Positions 12,453 to 25,786 of a DNA stretch of 64,000 nucleotides are shown piece after piece. The notes under the pieces are model-generated. The model had not been told where the DNA came from. It did not search any database and saw only the letters and a program-made list of their open reading frames with translations. Location of the stretch: contig OZ020487.1 in assembly GCA_963971405.1 (NCBI GenBank), forward strand, positions 25,777,371-25,841,370, read 5' to 3'. The DNA comes from Psococerastis gibbosa (Eukaryota; Arthropoda; Insecta; Psocodea; Psocidae). How positions within the stretch are numbered: position 1 is the stretch's first letter; each line of letters starts with the position of its first letter. The position numbers and the translations under genes are program-made.

Positions 12453-14600
12453 AGGTAAGGTACCCATTAGCAGGTTGAGTGGACACAGTCATGCTGAAAT
12501 TTATTCAGAAAAGCTATGGAGCCAGTTTTAGACATAATTTTAAGAATTTCTTCAGATGCCCATCAATTATTATTATTATCTTGTTGATAACTAAATATGC
12601 AGGCTCAACCTCTCAGTATACATACTGAACACAAGGCCTTTTACATTGACATTGATAGTGGATTACCTACGATAAACACTGTTTAATCTAGCTAGTCGTT
12701 TTAAACTGAACAAGGTTACCTAAGCTGTCGATTTTCCTTGTAATCTTGCGATTCTGCGGCTACTTTATTACAGTACTCATCTCACCGCTGATCTCGCCGA
12801 CAGAAGTGGCCAGTTTAATTTATTTTTCCAATTTAAGCTGCAGTATCAAATGATTTAATGGTAACCTTCCGGGATGGCTATGGGTATGACGACATTTTAA
12901 TTTACATATTCAATCTCAATATCTTCAATTAAAAAAGAAGTTAAGGGAAGTTGCCTTTAATTTTCAATATAATTTTTTATTAATTAATCTGCAATAGTTA
13001 GAACTTTAAACCCCACTAGATAATAATAATAATAATTCTGACACTGACACCAAAATCGCAAACATGTAGACACTCCTTAAAACCAGAGCAGCTAATAACA
13101 ATTAAAATAATAGCAGGCTAATAAAAGTAGTAGAGTAATCAGTGAACCCTGCAATCTCGCTCGCCTCGCCTTCGATAGCTTTGCGTCAACCCGATATCAC
13201 CAAAAACGTGTTACACACCTTACAATAAGCCCTCGATAAATAATCAGTGAGCTTAGAAGCAGGGCACGGCAGGAAATTTTGGTTCCTTTAAGCGGCAACA
13301 TCCGTTTTACGAAAGATATGCTAGTTTTTATCGTATACCTGTAATGCTGAGGGAAATCGAATTTCTCATTAAATAATGAATCACTCACCTTTTATCAATT
13401 TTTAGCCTACATACACTGATAAAATAGAGGCTCTTACCTGGAAGCAAAAAAGAAGTACATTAAAATAACGCATAGTTCCATATTTCATTCAACCCACATT
13501 ATTTTACGATTTCAAGAGGAGAATCTCCTTGAGGTACAAGCGCTGTGAAAAAATAATAATACTGACTAGGCCCGCATCGGAAAATCGACATCAATACCCA
13601 TCAAACATGAAGTCTCGAATAAAACTCCAATAAATATAGACACTTCATCTTAGGGCGGATTCTAGAATTTGTCCCGTATAAAGACAAAAGACATACTCTA
13701 TAGATCTCTCTGTACAGGAATCTAACCTTATCGGCAATGTCTTCCTTAGCTTGTAATCCGCCATGTCAACTTCCCTGAGACTCTTATTATAGGTGACTCT
13801 AAATTTGAAAAAAATGCTAGACTATGTATTCATTGAAAAATAAAAAAATTACGACAAAACATGCTATGAAATAATGGTATAAATTTAATATAATTTTGAG
13901 TAAAAAACATGCCAAATATAGTTAAAATAGTGAAATATTTAATAAAAATTCCCAAGGAGAGTTTGTCGAATCGGATAATTCGCAAAGGGAAATCTGAATG
14001 AGTACAAAAAATAAACTATCTATAACGTTGTAGGTAGCATTTGTTAATCCATCTTTAATATGTTAACACAGTAATGTATTCCTACTATCCCACGATAACT
14101 TTATTAAGACTGTAAGAGGATTGTGGTTCAATAATAAATTACTTTTAGCACTAAATTCCCCTTTTTTAACTCCCTCAACTTTCCAAAACGCAATTCATAT
14201 TTCATTTCTACAAACCTACAAAATTTTAATACAATATACCGAGGAAAGACTTTCACTGCATCAAACGCAGGAAAATAATTTTTGGGTATAAGTTATCAGT
14301 GTAGCCTCCAAATTCGAAGTGCGATATGACGAAAACAATAAATTCGGGACTTGATACCGGTCGCATTAAAACATGTAGCATAACTCAAGGACGTTTGCCA
14401 CAGCGGGTCTGTATAAGGAAAGTTCACACGCGATGTTATGGATCCTATCAAGCTAATTGATAGGCCTGTTTTCGTTATTACCCAGCAAAATATGCTGGCA
14501 TACTTCTGGCGTCCATTAACAACATCTTAATGTCAGATGTCACAAAAAGGAGTAGGTAATGAAAAATTGGGATACGGTACACATGGACGATCGCAAAGTA
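12453..14600. other. No gene seen, 2.1 kb
   Basis: AT-rich with an AAT microsatellite near 13021. No coding exon, inverted repeat or recognised element. Confidence 0.5.
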
Positions 14601-14670
14601 GCAGGCACGCTGGGGAATTTTTCATTGGAGCAAATGAGTTGGTGATTGCTTGGTGCAAAAAACAGTGTAT

Positions 14671-14762
14671 TTCTGAACGCACTTCTCAAGATTTCTATGT
14701 CACTGGCATGTCGAGGGGAAAACCGGGCGCCTGCGACAGAAATCTGCTTAAGTAGACTCTGG
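14671..14762 (+). repeat. R3 short interspersed repeat, copy 1
   Basis: TTCTGAACGCACTTCTCAAGATTTC continues to CATGTCGAGGGGAAAACC and AGTAGACTCTGG. The same order of blocks recurs at 16601-16704. A short frame on each strand covers it but is not conserved between the copies. Confidence 0.75.
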
Positions 14763-14887
14763 TTTTGTATCAACCCCACGACAAATTTCTCAGCTCGAAA
14801 GTCAGAAAAAACTAGTGGGTCCTGAAGGGTTCAGGAGAAGGGAAATCTTTGTAACCAAGAGATGAATATGGAATATGGACCTCAGTA

Positions 14888-15025
14888 AATAAATAAATAA
14901 ATTGACTTTTTTGTTCTATTACTATTACCGCCTGCTTTACATGCCCTCCCAAGCATGGCCAGAAAATGTAGGAAGTGTAGGACTCGAACCAACAACCTTT
15001 CGGGTGAAAGTAGTCTAGATTATTT
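14888..15025 (-). repeat. tRNA-derived SINE, copy 1
   Basis: Read on the minus strand, ACCCGAAAGGTTGTTGGTTCGAGTCC contains a tRNA-like B box (GGTTCGAGTCC). TACATTTTCTGGCCATGC and a T-rich (ATTT)n tail follow. Relatives lie at 17265-17395 and 40970-41140. The pol III SINE assignment rests on the B box; no clean A box was found. Confidence 0.7.
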
Positions 15026-15029
15026 GAAT

Positions 15030-16600
15030 TTAGTAGCAGGTCCGTGAAGCTAGAGATTTCAAAATATTTTTTAATTTTTTTAACAAAATGACGCCCCAGT
15101 CTTTTTGACGACATTGATAAATGCAGCCGTTAAGTTATGGAAATTGAAAATGATCATATGAAAAATTCACAAAACATATAGGCTTGTCTTAACAACTATT
15201 GCACATAATCAATATAGGCTATGCTACAATATCTATATAATATATAAAGCACTTAATCGTGTGCTTAGAGTTAAAATATCGGCAAGGTAAGATAATGTAA
15301 ACTTTTTTTTTTCATCTCACCATATTTTTGTTCCACACACATATACGAGGAATTAATTAATTTCGTCATAATTTGTTTACAAAAATTTTGAACTCTCTGC
15401 CTTAAATGATGGCTGTTCGTGAATCAACATTCCCACGGATCTGTTTCTGTCAATTAATTAGTTGTAGAATTAAATCATTATCTCTTGTGTTCTCTCTAAC
15501 ACTAAGTATAACAGCGTTAAAACACAATTTAATGTACATGGCTTGAAAATCAACATGTTATCCAGGCACACTTGCCAAATCAAAACGTCAGTCTCAATAA
15601 CGCCATCATTCTTGCAACGTCAGTACACGTCAGTTAGTAGGCCATGACGAGGCTCTTTTACCATTCAACTGATCGCCCTATTGTATCACAACATTATTGA
15701 AAGTACCTGCAAATTAATAATGCTGATTTATATGCATAGGAGGTTGAGACAAAAATCTACACTAGAACTTAACAGTTTTCAAAACTTCAATGGATACATT
15801 TATTAAATTGCAACACTTTCATTTTCAGATCAACTAGACCGACTGTAAATAAGTAGTGACACCTAAGAAAAATTGGAACGTGTAATACTAAAATTCAGAT
15901 TCAAATACAGTATATTCAAAATAAACAATCCAAATATTTCTTCAGAGTGCGACAGCAACCAAAACAAAATTCTTAGTAAAATATAGGACACTTCTCATTC
16001 TTATTTACGGGCAGAACGATTTCACATCAAACTGTTTTGACTTTAATAGGTTATGCTCTATTTCTGCTTCCGAAAAATGCGAAAAGCTTGCCAGCTAGTT
16101 TACGGCTATTTTTTTATTTTCGTTACTTTTGTATGATGATTCTTCTATTGTCCAAAAAATAGCACACAAATTGTGAGCTGTGACGAAGCAACATGTTACG
16201 TTAAAGTAAACACTGATACTGTACTCACGCCTGTAGTGCGTATAAACACATGATAAGAATTTACATAGGTTAACAAATATTTCGCCATTACATTTTCAAG
16301 GTACCGAAATTGATTTGCCAAAGGGTTATTCTAAGAGGGGAACATAGCTAGAAGCCGTGTTCAAATTGCAAGGTTAGTACAGATACTGTGGCCGACATTG
16401 CTCCATTTAAAAATAACTGCAATTTTAAGGTCAAAAATCGCATTTGTTGGTCCCAAAATTCTTTAGTTTTATAAATTGCACAGATATTGTTAATATATAT
16501 GCATATTTAGATTCCGCTCGACTACATGAACACCACTGCGAGTTTTTTTTTAGAGCCAAAGAGGTGGGAAGGGCTAATTTGATGAGTTTAAAACGGTCAT
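15030..16600. other. No gene seen, 1.6 kb
   Basis: AT-rich. The frame starting at 16444 (112 codons) overlaps repeat R3 and has no domain motifs, so I do not call it a gene. Confidence 0.5.
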
Positions 16601-16704
16601 TTCTGAACACACTTCAGAAGATTTCTAGGTCACTGATGTGTTGCTGGCGTGTCGAGGGGAAAACCATGCACCTGCGACCAAAATCAGCTGAAGTAGACTC
16701 TGGG
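16601..16704 (+). repeat. R3 short interspersed repeat, copy 2
   Basis: Shares TTCTGAACRCACTTC, AAGATTTCTA, GTGTCGAGGGGAAAACC and GTAGACTCTGG with 14671-14762. It carries a short insertion after GATGTG. Confidence 0.72.
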
Positions 16705-17264
16705 GTTTCCCCCAGCGAATCACCGGCATTCAAACCGTCCGTGTGTTGTGACACTGACATAAAACAATCGATATTTTTATAGGTCCATGGCCCAATCTTA
16801 TTAAGTATATATTAAGTATCTTACCGGTGACACCAATTCTCATTTATAACGGCATAATCAACCCAAAGAAAGGATGGCAGTTCTATCCAATATTGACAAC
16901 GAGCACTTCCCCCAAAATTGCGACTAAGCTACAGCAAAGCTAAATATGAGGTGGAAGTCAAGGCCGAGTCAAGTGGCGGCCGTCAACAGAAGTGACGATG
17001 TAATTGTGGACACTCAAAAACATCTGCGAGTCACTCAGGAGTCATGACACTACAGAGAGGTGTTAACAGCCAGCCATTTGAGTTTAAATACGGTTACAAT
17101 GCTGCGACAAGTTCATTGACAAAACAGTTGGTATGCTCTAGGATTGGGACAAATTGGACAGGATACTCCCCAATTTCAAGAAACATCACAAACGCCAATA
17201 CTAAGCTTTCTCAATTCACCCCAAACTGAATAATTATTAATTTTTTCGTTTTTTTCGCGGAGTT

Positions 17265-17395
17265 AAGGCACTCAACTATGGTGACCAGGAACCGCCTGTT
17301 TTACATCATAGCAGGGCCAGAAAACGTAGCACGTATGGGACTCTAGAGATTCCAACAAACAACATTTCGGATCGATGTATTAATAATGAAGGTTG
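17265..17395 (-). repeat. tRNA-derived SINE, copy 2 (diverged)
   Basis: The minus strand reads CGATCCGAAATGTTGTTTGTTGG and then TACGTTTTCTGGCCCTGC and TAGTTGAGTGCC, matching the order of blocks at 14888-15025 and 40970-41140. The B box is mutated (GGAATCTCT replaces GGTTCGAGT). Confidence 0.6.
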
Positions 17396-18284
17396 ACCAA
17401 CCAAAAAATTTCCTCCCGGAGCTACTTTTGTAGGATTATAGTAATTTAAGCCACACCAATACTAAGACTAATACAATACCATTTAAATGAGTACTAACAC
17501 CAGCATGAATTATACAATAATAACCAAACATTTCTTTTTTTAATAAACCGGCCCAACAGCTTAAGGGTGCTTTTGCGTAACTGAAAGGATTCATCCTCGG
17601 GAACAGTTCTTTACATCCATGTACGATATGTCGTACCTCCAAAGTGTGGACCGAAAATATAGCAACCCCCAACACATATTCGATTTTATCCCCAACAATG
17701 CATGCAATTTACTCAACCCTTGAATATGTCCTTCAGCTGGATCTAGAACGATATCCTAGAGACAGCGCTAGTTCATCCAACTTCCACTCAGTTTGCGGAG
17801 GTGTTGTTCCCAACGTATTCAACAATTAACAGTTTAATGCACCAATTTAATGGTGGCCTTGGGCACAACAACTTGACGACTAATAATAAAGGCACCGACA
17901 AGTCGGATGTTGACTAAATTGCTACAGAAAATGGGAACACCCGGACAAAATCTCATTGAATTTAACATACCAAACTTTCAATCTTAACAGAGTATGACCC
18001 TTGTCTTCAGTCTATGAGATGACCCAATAATGATGCACGCACGGTTGGTGAGTACAGTCCGGGATAGTCCAGTTGTAATGTATAAGAGCTGGACTATGAA
18101 AATCGCCTTTTGCATATATGCAAATATGACCCTCAAGTCTTTCAAGTCCTGGTTTACTTTTGCAAACTTTCCAAATTGTGTTCTGCTGTGGCGATGTCGT
18201 CTGCATAGACTATGTAAAAACAGCACTATCTCTCAATCCAACTATACGACTGCATGTCTTTGGAAAGCACCCAGTTCTGTTTTG

Positions 18285-18775
18285 TTACTATATTAAGCAC
18301 CTAAAAGTTAAAACCTACCTGAAGTTAAAAAAATCGATAGAATGGTTACTCAGAAAAATTATTTTTTACTCAATTTTCTTGATATTTTTGATTTGATTTG
18401 AATTGAATTTGATTTTTATTTTTTTGCCCTGAACCAAACTAAGTTATCAAGGGAGAACCTAATGGTTTTAGTTTACATTAATAAGTACAACATGTGCGAA
18501 TTTAGGGAGGGGGGGGGGGTTGGAATATAAAACTCCCTAAAATGGTGATATCCAACAAAAAAAAAACTTCGCTGGAAAATATTTCTGTGAACCTAGATGC
18601 CGAATCTTATCAAATAGTTCCCAAAAATGAGACCTACAGACATTTCATAAAAAAAAAACACTTTTTGTGGTTCCTGGGACCTCGAAACGTGTAAATCCGT
18701 TGGAATCTCGAAATCTATCATTTCGACCACCCCAAAGCTTTTCTTATACTGTGTATAGGAAAGCAAAAATGTGCA
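18285..18775 (+). repeat. R1 interspersed repeat, truncated copy
   Basis: Carries AAAAATTATTTTTTAGTC-like, GGGACCTCGAAACGTGTAAATCC and CCAAAGCTTTTCTTATAC blocks in the R1 order. The first 370 bp or so of the family is missing, and a G tract lies at about 18508-18519. Confidence 0.78.
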
Positions 18776-20231
18776 ACATCACACAATCACTCAGTTAGGA
18801 AAGTTGAGCATCTGGCAGTGAGTGAGCTTGGGGAGCTGCCAGATTCAATGCGATATTCTAATTAATTATTAATGATTGGCATTACCAACACTGTCAATCA
18901 TGCTCTACCGGGAAGATGCTCCCCTAACATCTATACTGATATAACACACGTCCAAGGTTTATTAATGAACATTATCCCGGGAAACTAACTGTACTGTAAG
19001 GGTCTTGTTATTGTATTGTTATTGTTTGTTTTCCAACGCCTGTTTTCAGCATTTCTGCTTTAAGCAACCCTGGCTGGGGGAGTGAGTCTGTTTATTAACT
19101 TGAGGAACCCTAAGGGCAGACAACTTCACCTCAGGGAGAAGGGGAGTTGACTAACAGGGTGGACCTCCTGATTATAGTGGATTCCGAACCACTTGGGGAA
19201 CATAGTGAAGTCATACGGTTAATTCGGACCTGGACTCGACGCACACTTTTGACTGACAGGTCCCAGCACGTTATCATGTATTGTACTCATAGACATAGTA
19301 AAACTATAGACTCATCGTAAACATTTGGATTTCCGTAGTATAGGAGCAGATTGAGCCTTTTGCCATTTGATACCGTGGTAACATTTTATTTTTTATTACA
19401 TTATTTAAAGATTATTTAGAACAGGAAATCATGCCACGTAACCTACAATATTTTTATGCAGAACTTGCAGTACTTTTAATTTATATTTTAAACAATATTT
19501 TAAGCAAAGTTTTCCCTACTTGTAGATAATAATAAATTTTTTATATGCAGAACTTGCAGCACATCTAATTTAACAAAGAAAACAATAAAGAAAGCATTTA
19601 ATAAAACTATCAAATTTGAATTTCCCGCCAAAATGCCCCTATAAGTAGGCGTGGTCATGGCTTCAGGCTTACAGCACAGGCGAAATACAACATGGTGACT
19701 CCATAGTTTTATTAGCTCCATGATTGTACTACTAGTACCATGTTGTTCCCCTGCCAACGCTATGCATAATTCCTAGTTTACTGAATCTGTTCTGTTGGAT
19801 TCAACTTGGTATGACCGTTGTTATTGTATTACCAATGATTCAATCGGGCATTCATTGCAGGAAAGGTCAAACAAATTGTCAAACAGAATACGCTAGTGCC
19901 CCAATAAACACAACTCTAAATTGGCCAGTTATTCTACTTGGAATTTTATCAGACTTCAAATGAACAAGCCCTTACAAGACCTGTTTAACTGGTGCACGCC
20001 TAACAATTACGATATTATTTCCTAAATTAAAAACTATGCACGCCATCAACTATCAACGTGATAGTTTGAGGCAAATCAGTTCACCGATTGTAATGCTGCG
20101 CTATTTTTACCGTAAATAGCCCGGTAATAATAAAACCCCTGATACCTCATCTACCTAGATCTAGAAGTACTAACACAATGGATTAATTTAAATTTACTAC
20201 AAATGGCCTTAAATTGTTTGGATTGCCTTGG
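18776..20231. other. No gene seen, 1.5 kb
   Basis: No conserved frame or recognisable element. The minus-strand frame 19500-19757 (85 codons) has no identifiable motif. Confidence 0.5.
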
Positions 20232-20239
20232 ATCACGGC

Positions 20240-20412
20240 CAGTGGCGGACTGGGACTGGAAATCGCCTCTGGCATTTTCGGATACCGCGGTCCCTTCCTA
20301 TGTCAAAAATATATTATTTTGAAATATGTTACGATTTTTTTGTCTTTGGACGTCCGGCCCCAAACAACTATTTTTGGTCCGGCCCACCGGGCAAATGCAA
20401 ATGCCGCCACTG
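20240..20412. mobile_element. hAT-type MITE, H2
   Basis: Ends CAGTGGCGGA and TGCCGCCACTG, inside a perfect 8-bp duplication atcacggc (20232-20239 and 20413-20420). Only 173 bp and without coding capacity; frames that cross it are shadows. Confidence 0.93.
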
Positions 20413-20833
20413 ATCACGGCTTTATAGCAAGGAACGAATGAGATCATTTGACGACAGCCACGTGAAAACCAACATGGTTCGGTCAGAGAAAAGTGGTTAA
20501 TAGGTCTCCGCATGAAATTTTATCATTTTGTTCCACTTGGGTGAAGTTGGCCACCGAGGAAAAGAAGTATAACGACATTTTTGTGCACAGGTATCATAGC
20601 AGACGGTGATGTCAGCGCTGCATTTATCGCGAGGGACATTATAGACATTATATAGCACCCTGCGGTAAACGGCAATATTTTATCCATGCAAATTAACCGC
20701 CAAGCATCATCGACGATGAGCTCAGCTACGCAATCACTACAGAGCATGGGCAGTACTTAAGAGCAGTTCTCCAGGCATTTCAATTTTGTAGGAGCCAACG
20801 GTAGTGAAATAGGATGCACTAGAGTTCTATATA

Positions 20834-20958
20834 GGAAGATGGGACATTCGCTCCCACCAAAAATGTCTGGGGCCACCGGCCACATCTTTTCAAACAATAG
20901 CTGGTTATAGGAGATGGATGGCCCCAGAAATTAAAAAAAAACAATGTCCCATCTTTCC
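20834..20958. repeat. R4 short inverted-repeat element, copy 1
   Basis: GGAAGATGGGACATT faces AATGTCCCATCTTTCC, with GGGGCCACCGG and GATGGCCCC inside. A diverged relative with AGAGATGGGACAT and GGCCCATCTCT lies at 29359-29515. The class is not assigned. Confidence 0.6.
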
Positions 20959-22620
20959 AAGGATGGTGAAATATGATGTAAAATACATTGACACTGTTCG
21001 AATAATTATAATGAATTGTTGAGCAATTAGCCAAAGATACAGTTTGCTATTGCAAATAAAGCTGTATTAACTGTTAAAACAAGATAGAGTTTAGGGTTCA
21101 GGCATTGCCGCAGATAAAAATAAGTTGAATGCGTCACATACGATGTAACAAGATGGCAAGACCTCACTCAATGACGAACGTCAACTGCCACTTGCTTTGA
21201 CTCATCGCCCATCGGATTAAATAATACTTATACTGCCTATCCCAACAGACAAGGTAAATACGAAATTTAAAGATGGCCACGATAATTTTATAATCAACCA
21301 GAACATGGGGATTTCCAATTATCGAGCGCGTAACTAAAATAAAAGTTGATCAGAAAGGACACGCCTAACATATACTGAAATCAAGGATGTTAGTCACTCA
21401 AAGAACACAGTCCCTACCTAATTTTTACGAAATATGCTCCTCGAACATAGAAGTACTGTATATGGCTCAAATGTATTATTGACTAGTATACCTGAAATAT
21501 GGTGTATATGACTTCAAAGGGCCGCCTTTAAAGAAAACTGTTGTATCACGAAAAACAGAGTCTTTTATACATTTTTCTCAGACTCCAACCACTCATGTGT
21601 TTCATCTGCTCTATAGCGGACACTATTACAACTACGAAGGAAATTGTTTGTTCTACAGAAAGTCTTATTATTTTTCTATAATGGCGACGAAACACAACCT
21701 CATATAGGTAGTATATAGGTAGAATATTTCCAGATTAACATAACACAATACAAGTTATACAATGCTTGTTACATATCACCATCATTATCATCGGATTACA
21801 TTCTTAAAATCATGACAATATGATAAGCAGCACTTCAGCATGAAATCCCCTCAGCTGAGATTGTGGGCTTCGTATTATTGGATTATAACTAATAATTTGC
21901 TGGTATAACAAAGAATTAAAAGTATCACAATAATACAACGGATCTTCCATAATTTTCATTCTTCAGGCCCTCATCTTATTCCCCCTTTGCAGGTTTGATT
22001 TTCCAAACTCCACTCGACCGGTCTGCCAGGGTATGCGTACGTTTTCATTAGTTAGAATTAATTAACTTATTAGTATTTTTTCGGCAGTCTGTCCTCAATT
22101 GCTTTTGGATTCAATGAAGCAGAGTTACATAACCAGCAACTAATCCAATACATCAGAAGACCTAGACAGAGCAGGAGCAGGCATTAACTTAAATTTAATT
22201 AGCCTTCAGCCGCGATGGGCACAAGGACAGGTTTTAATTACAGGCACACCTCCAATCACAACAATTGATCAACGACCCGCCATGTGTTGCTAGAGAGGTT
22301 TTCACATGATTAGAGAAATGATTAACATGTGGACATTAACATCATTAGCTATCGAGCCGAGGTAATTGAAATCATTGGGTGACTTAGCCGACTAGAACGG
22401 CTGCACTCAATGCTAACCAGCGGGAAAATATTACAAGATAGCCTACTGGAATATCAATAATTATAATTCCAATTAGCAGATATCTCCACGTACTAGGTAC
22501 TATACATACTGTACGTACTAGGCATAGAAAATTAGAAAAACTGGTGAGAGCGGGATCATGTCCGGATGGAAGTGTAAGTAAAATAAAATTGTATGGAAAA
22601 GGATTAGGTTGGATAATAAT
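20959..22620. other. No gene seen, 1.7 kb
   Basis: AT-rich. No exon, inverted repeat or shared repeat was recognised. Confidence 0.5.
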
Positions 22621-22621
22621 T

Positions 22622-22830
22622 AAGACCTGCTGAGATGGTAAAGTGGTGGTCTACTTTCTTTTTTTTTTAATTAATAAAAGGTAAATCGCATACAAACAAT
22701 TTGAGCAATGTATCCGAGTGACCTCTTCAGTCGTAACCTAGGTAACCTAATAAGTACTTGTGTCGAGTTACGACACGTCCCCGATCGCAAGGTGTGTAGA
22801 GATTCGTACAAGCAATTCCACCGAACCCGA
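22622..22830 (+). repeat. R2 interspersed repeat, copy 2
   Basis: TGACCTCTTCAGTCG, CGAGTTACGACACGTCC and CCGATCGCA match 7125-7315. The start (GAGATGGTAAAGTGGTGG, 22632) resembles a pol III A box and a T10 tract follows, which would fit a SINE head or a separate SINE remnant. Confidence 0.65.
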
Positions 22831-24077
22831 TTTAAGCCAAGAAAACGCTGGTTTGATGCTTAACTCACATAACCCATAAGACATTTTTTTTAACTAACAC
22901 CAATTGGCCACAGATATGGAACGATATCAGCTTTTTTTAAGATTCAAGTTCAGCACTACATCTAAATGTGGAGGAGCATATCTTGTAAATGATGCGACAA
23001 AATTGTTAGATCTACGATCGACATTTCCAGTGACATTTCAACTAAAAGGTTTTTCCCCTCCTGTTATCTCTTATATAGGACAATATTATTATTATGTATT
23101 ATATTATATTCTTATAATATATATATATATTGTATATATATATAATATATTATAATATTATTAGTAGTAGTATTCAGATATGTGAGTGAATGCGATGAGA
23201 ATACAATATTATTAACCGTATTAATATCTGGAGAAATTCTAATTTTTTTAAAGTACATCCTGCCAAATTGCGTTAGGAACCAGCAGAACACAAAAACGAG
23301 TTGAAATTGATATCGGTAATGTTATCTACGGCTTAGCCTGAGTGTGTAGCTTTAGGAATGTAGATTCATCCCAAGGTGGATGGATATACTTTGTTTGACT
23401 TGAGCGCGATAATGTCAGAGCTCGGGACATAATCAAACATCTCTTAAATACATACCGATCTGATGTCATTCATATTTTTAGGACATTAAAAAATCACGTA
23501 ACCAGGCAACACATGTGCACAACAATACGAATTAAGTCAACATTATCGAGGGATACATAGTGACATCACCAAAGTTTAGCGTTGCCTCGTACTATAGGCG
23601 CCATTCGTCAAATCCGTATTTGCAGCAACAATACAACCCGAAGTATAATAGGATAAGGAAAAATAAAATGAGTACTGTAGGCGGAGGAAGGGCACAACAA
23701 TGCAAGTGATGTGTGCAACCAGTAAACTTCAGCTATTTTGTCCACAAACATAAAAAAATTAAGAAAACTACACGAATTATTATTAATATTAGAGAGAGAG
23801 AGAGAAAGAAAGAAAGAGAGAGTATGTGTGTGTAGTTGAGAGCCCCATAAATCATAATCCCAAACTGCAGCAAGCTAGAGCATCAACAATTGCAAGTTGA
23901 CAGTTGACACACCCATGGGCATACCTTAAGGCAAAACATTCCAACTTTTTGTAATCGTTTACGAAATTAACCACGAAAGAAACCCCGGCTACAAACATCT
24001 AAGAATTGTCTTTTGAACACTTCATAAAAAATAAACTTTCTCGAAACACAAACTAATTAGGTATCCCAAGGACTGAG
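22831..24077. other. No gene; AT palindrome and GA microsatellite
   Basis: About 23095-23165 is an almost pure A/T palindromic run (TATATATATATTGTATATATATA). About 23791-23835 is an (AG)n/(AAAG)n microsatellite followed by (GT)n. The plus-strand frame 22904-23155 ends in the AT run and is not credible as a gene. Confidence 0.6.
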
Positions 24078-24332
24078 ACGGCTGTTCCACCGGCGATTTT
24101 ACTTCATATTTGATTTTGTCATGGACGTTTGTGTTGTTTTAAGGAGACTATTATGTAGATACTTAACTTATCTATTATAAATTAATTTATAATATGGTAG
24201 CAGACATCATTAATAAGTCTCTACCATATTATAACTTAATTTATAATAGATAAGTTAAGTATCTACATAATAGTCTCCTTAAAACAAAACAAACGTCAAT
24301 GACAAAATCAAATATGAAGTGAAATCGCCGCC
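24078..24332. mobile_element. Palindromic MITE (core family), M5
   Basis: Long arms with GTAGATACTTAACTTATCTATTATAAATTAATTTATAATATGG and its complement meet at a GGTAGCAGACATCATTAATAAGTCTCTACC centre. The right end lacks about 12 bp (GGTGGAACAGCC) present at the left end, so that terminus was trimmed. It is closely related to M4 and to half of each 636-bp unit at 58564-60471. Confidence 0.88.
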
Positions 24333-24749
24333 TTACTGTTATTCAATAAAACATTTTTAGAACAATAATAATTCAAATGAGAACATGCAAATAAGCCTAC
24401 ATTTCCTTATGAAATCTCCAAAAAACTATTCTAATAGGTTTGCGGCTGTGGATCGAGTTATTAATTAATTTTGCCAAAATACTCAGGTTAGGGGTTAAAT
24501 TTTTTTAATGGGAAGTTGTCCTTTAAACTCTGATTTTTAACCAACAATTTTGATGAAGTAAGCTGAAGTGGTACAACACTTCCCCCCTTAGCCATTCTAA
24601 CTATAAAACCCGCTTAAGCAAACCGAAATCAAGTGGTTCTTACAAGATTTCGAATGTAAGCTCCCGTTGAGTTCATGATATGATATCATTGATATTCAAA
24701 TGCTAAAATAAGACGCAACCCACGGCTGCAATTGGTTATTTAATAATAA

Positions 24750-25127
24750 GGTGCCAATTCCATTGACCGGCTAGGGCTATTTCCAAAAACGGTGACGTGG
24801 TAGCAGACATTCAAGACTTAGGTGACGTTTCCACCGACCTCGCATTGCAGAATTGACGGAAATGTTTATTTTCCTCTATGCCATAGTTAAAATTGATCAA
24901 TGATCATACAGTAAAATCACAAACAAACTAAAATTAAAAAATGGCGTGATGGGGTATGCTAAGTACAAACATTTTAATAGATTTCTATAAAAAGAAAAAT
25001 CTAATTTCCGTCAATGTCATTTGCATTCTGCAATGCGAGGTCGGTGGAAACGCCACCTAAGTCTTGAATGTCTGCTACCACGTCACCGTTTTGGAAATAG
25101 CCCTAGCCGGTCAATGGAGTGGGCGCC
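24750..25127. mobile_element. Nested palindromic MITE pair, M6 (outer)
   Basis: The outer element starts GGTGCCAATTCCATTGACCGG and ends CCGGTCAATGGAGTGGGCGCC, flanked by taa and tta. Its core, GACGTGGTAGCAGACATTCAAGACTTA, is split exactly at its centre by a second MITE (24821-25057). The same nested arrangement is multiplied at 58564-60622. Confidence 0.92.
24821..25057. mobile_element. Palindromic MITE inserted in M6 core (inner)
   Basis: Begins GGTGACGTTTCCACCGACCTCGC and ends GCGAGGTCGGTGGAAACGCCACC, sitting between GACTTA and TAAGTC of the outer MITE. The inner arms have different sequence from the outer arms but the same GGYG-type ends. Confidence 0.9.
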
Positions 25128-25786
25128 TTAGGGATCGAATACCACACAGCCGTATTCAACGGACGGGAAGGCGTTGGGAGGTGCGCTGCCTAAAGCTAAT
25201 ATAAGAACCAATATTAGACTTGAGAAGACTGTACTGAATATTCTGGTTGTCATTGTAATTTACGACTCTCAACTTAAGCATTCTTGAATATTCACCGCGA
25301 GTTCACGTTCATTTTAAAATTCATTCATGTCCATTATTGCTGATTAATTATTTTTCGCAAGTCAAGTGTAAAGGTTGAGTGCGCTAATCATAGTCCAATT
25401 AATATCCAAATTTTTCATTTTATGTTTAGAAGATGCATACAATAAGTTATTGTATAAAAATTGTATTCCTATCATTTTATAAACAAAAAAAAAGTTATTT
25501 CCATACGTGGTTAGACTCTCAGAGACTCGTTGCATTACTAGGCTAAGTCGAGCCATTACAGGTATAACGTGTTATATTCAATGGTCGAGCTAACGCCTGT
25601 TACCATGTCAATGGTAAGCATGTCCGAGCTTGCCTATTGGCACTTGTCGTCGGTGTGGGTTGACATCGAGAACGTGCAGCTGTTTGCCAGCGACCTAAAT
25701 GTATACATAAACAATACCTGTAACGTCCAAATGGGGTTGTTGGCTGGCCAAGGTTCAATGTCCTGAAAAAACGCTTCAATAATAAT
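25128..25786. other. No gene seen
   Basis: Short frames only, with no motifs. Ends at an (AAT)n run (about 25777-25790) that may be the tail of the neighbouring LINE fragment. Confidence 0.5.

Noticed and set aside
20521..20560. TTCCACTTGGGTGAAGTTGG considered as part of the next spectraplakin exon (KKTFTKW-type) on the minus strand
   Set aside because: The translation does not continue with the expected residues and no splice sites flank it.
23095..23165. A/T palindrome as a possible origin or matrix-attachment site
   Set aside because: Simple AT alternation is common in this window and nothing else supports a function.
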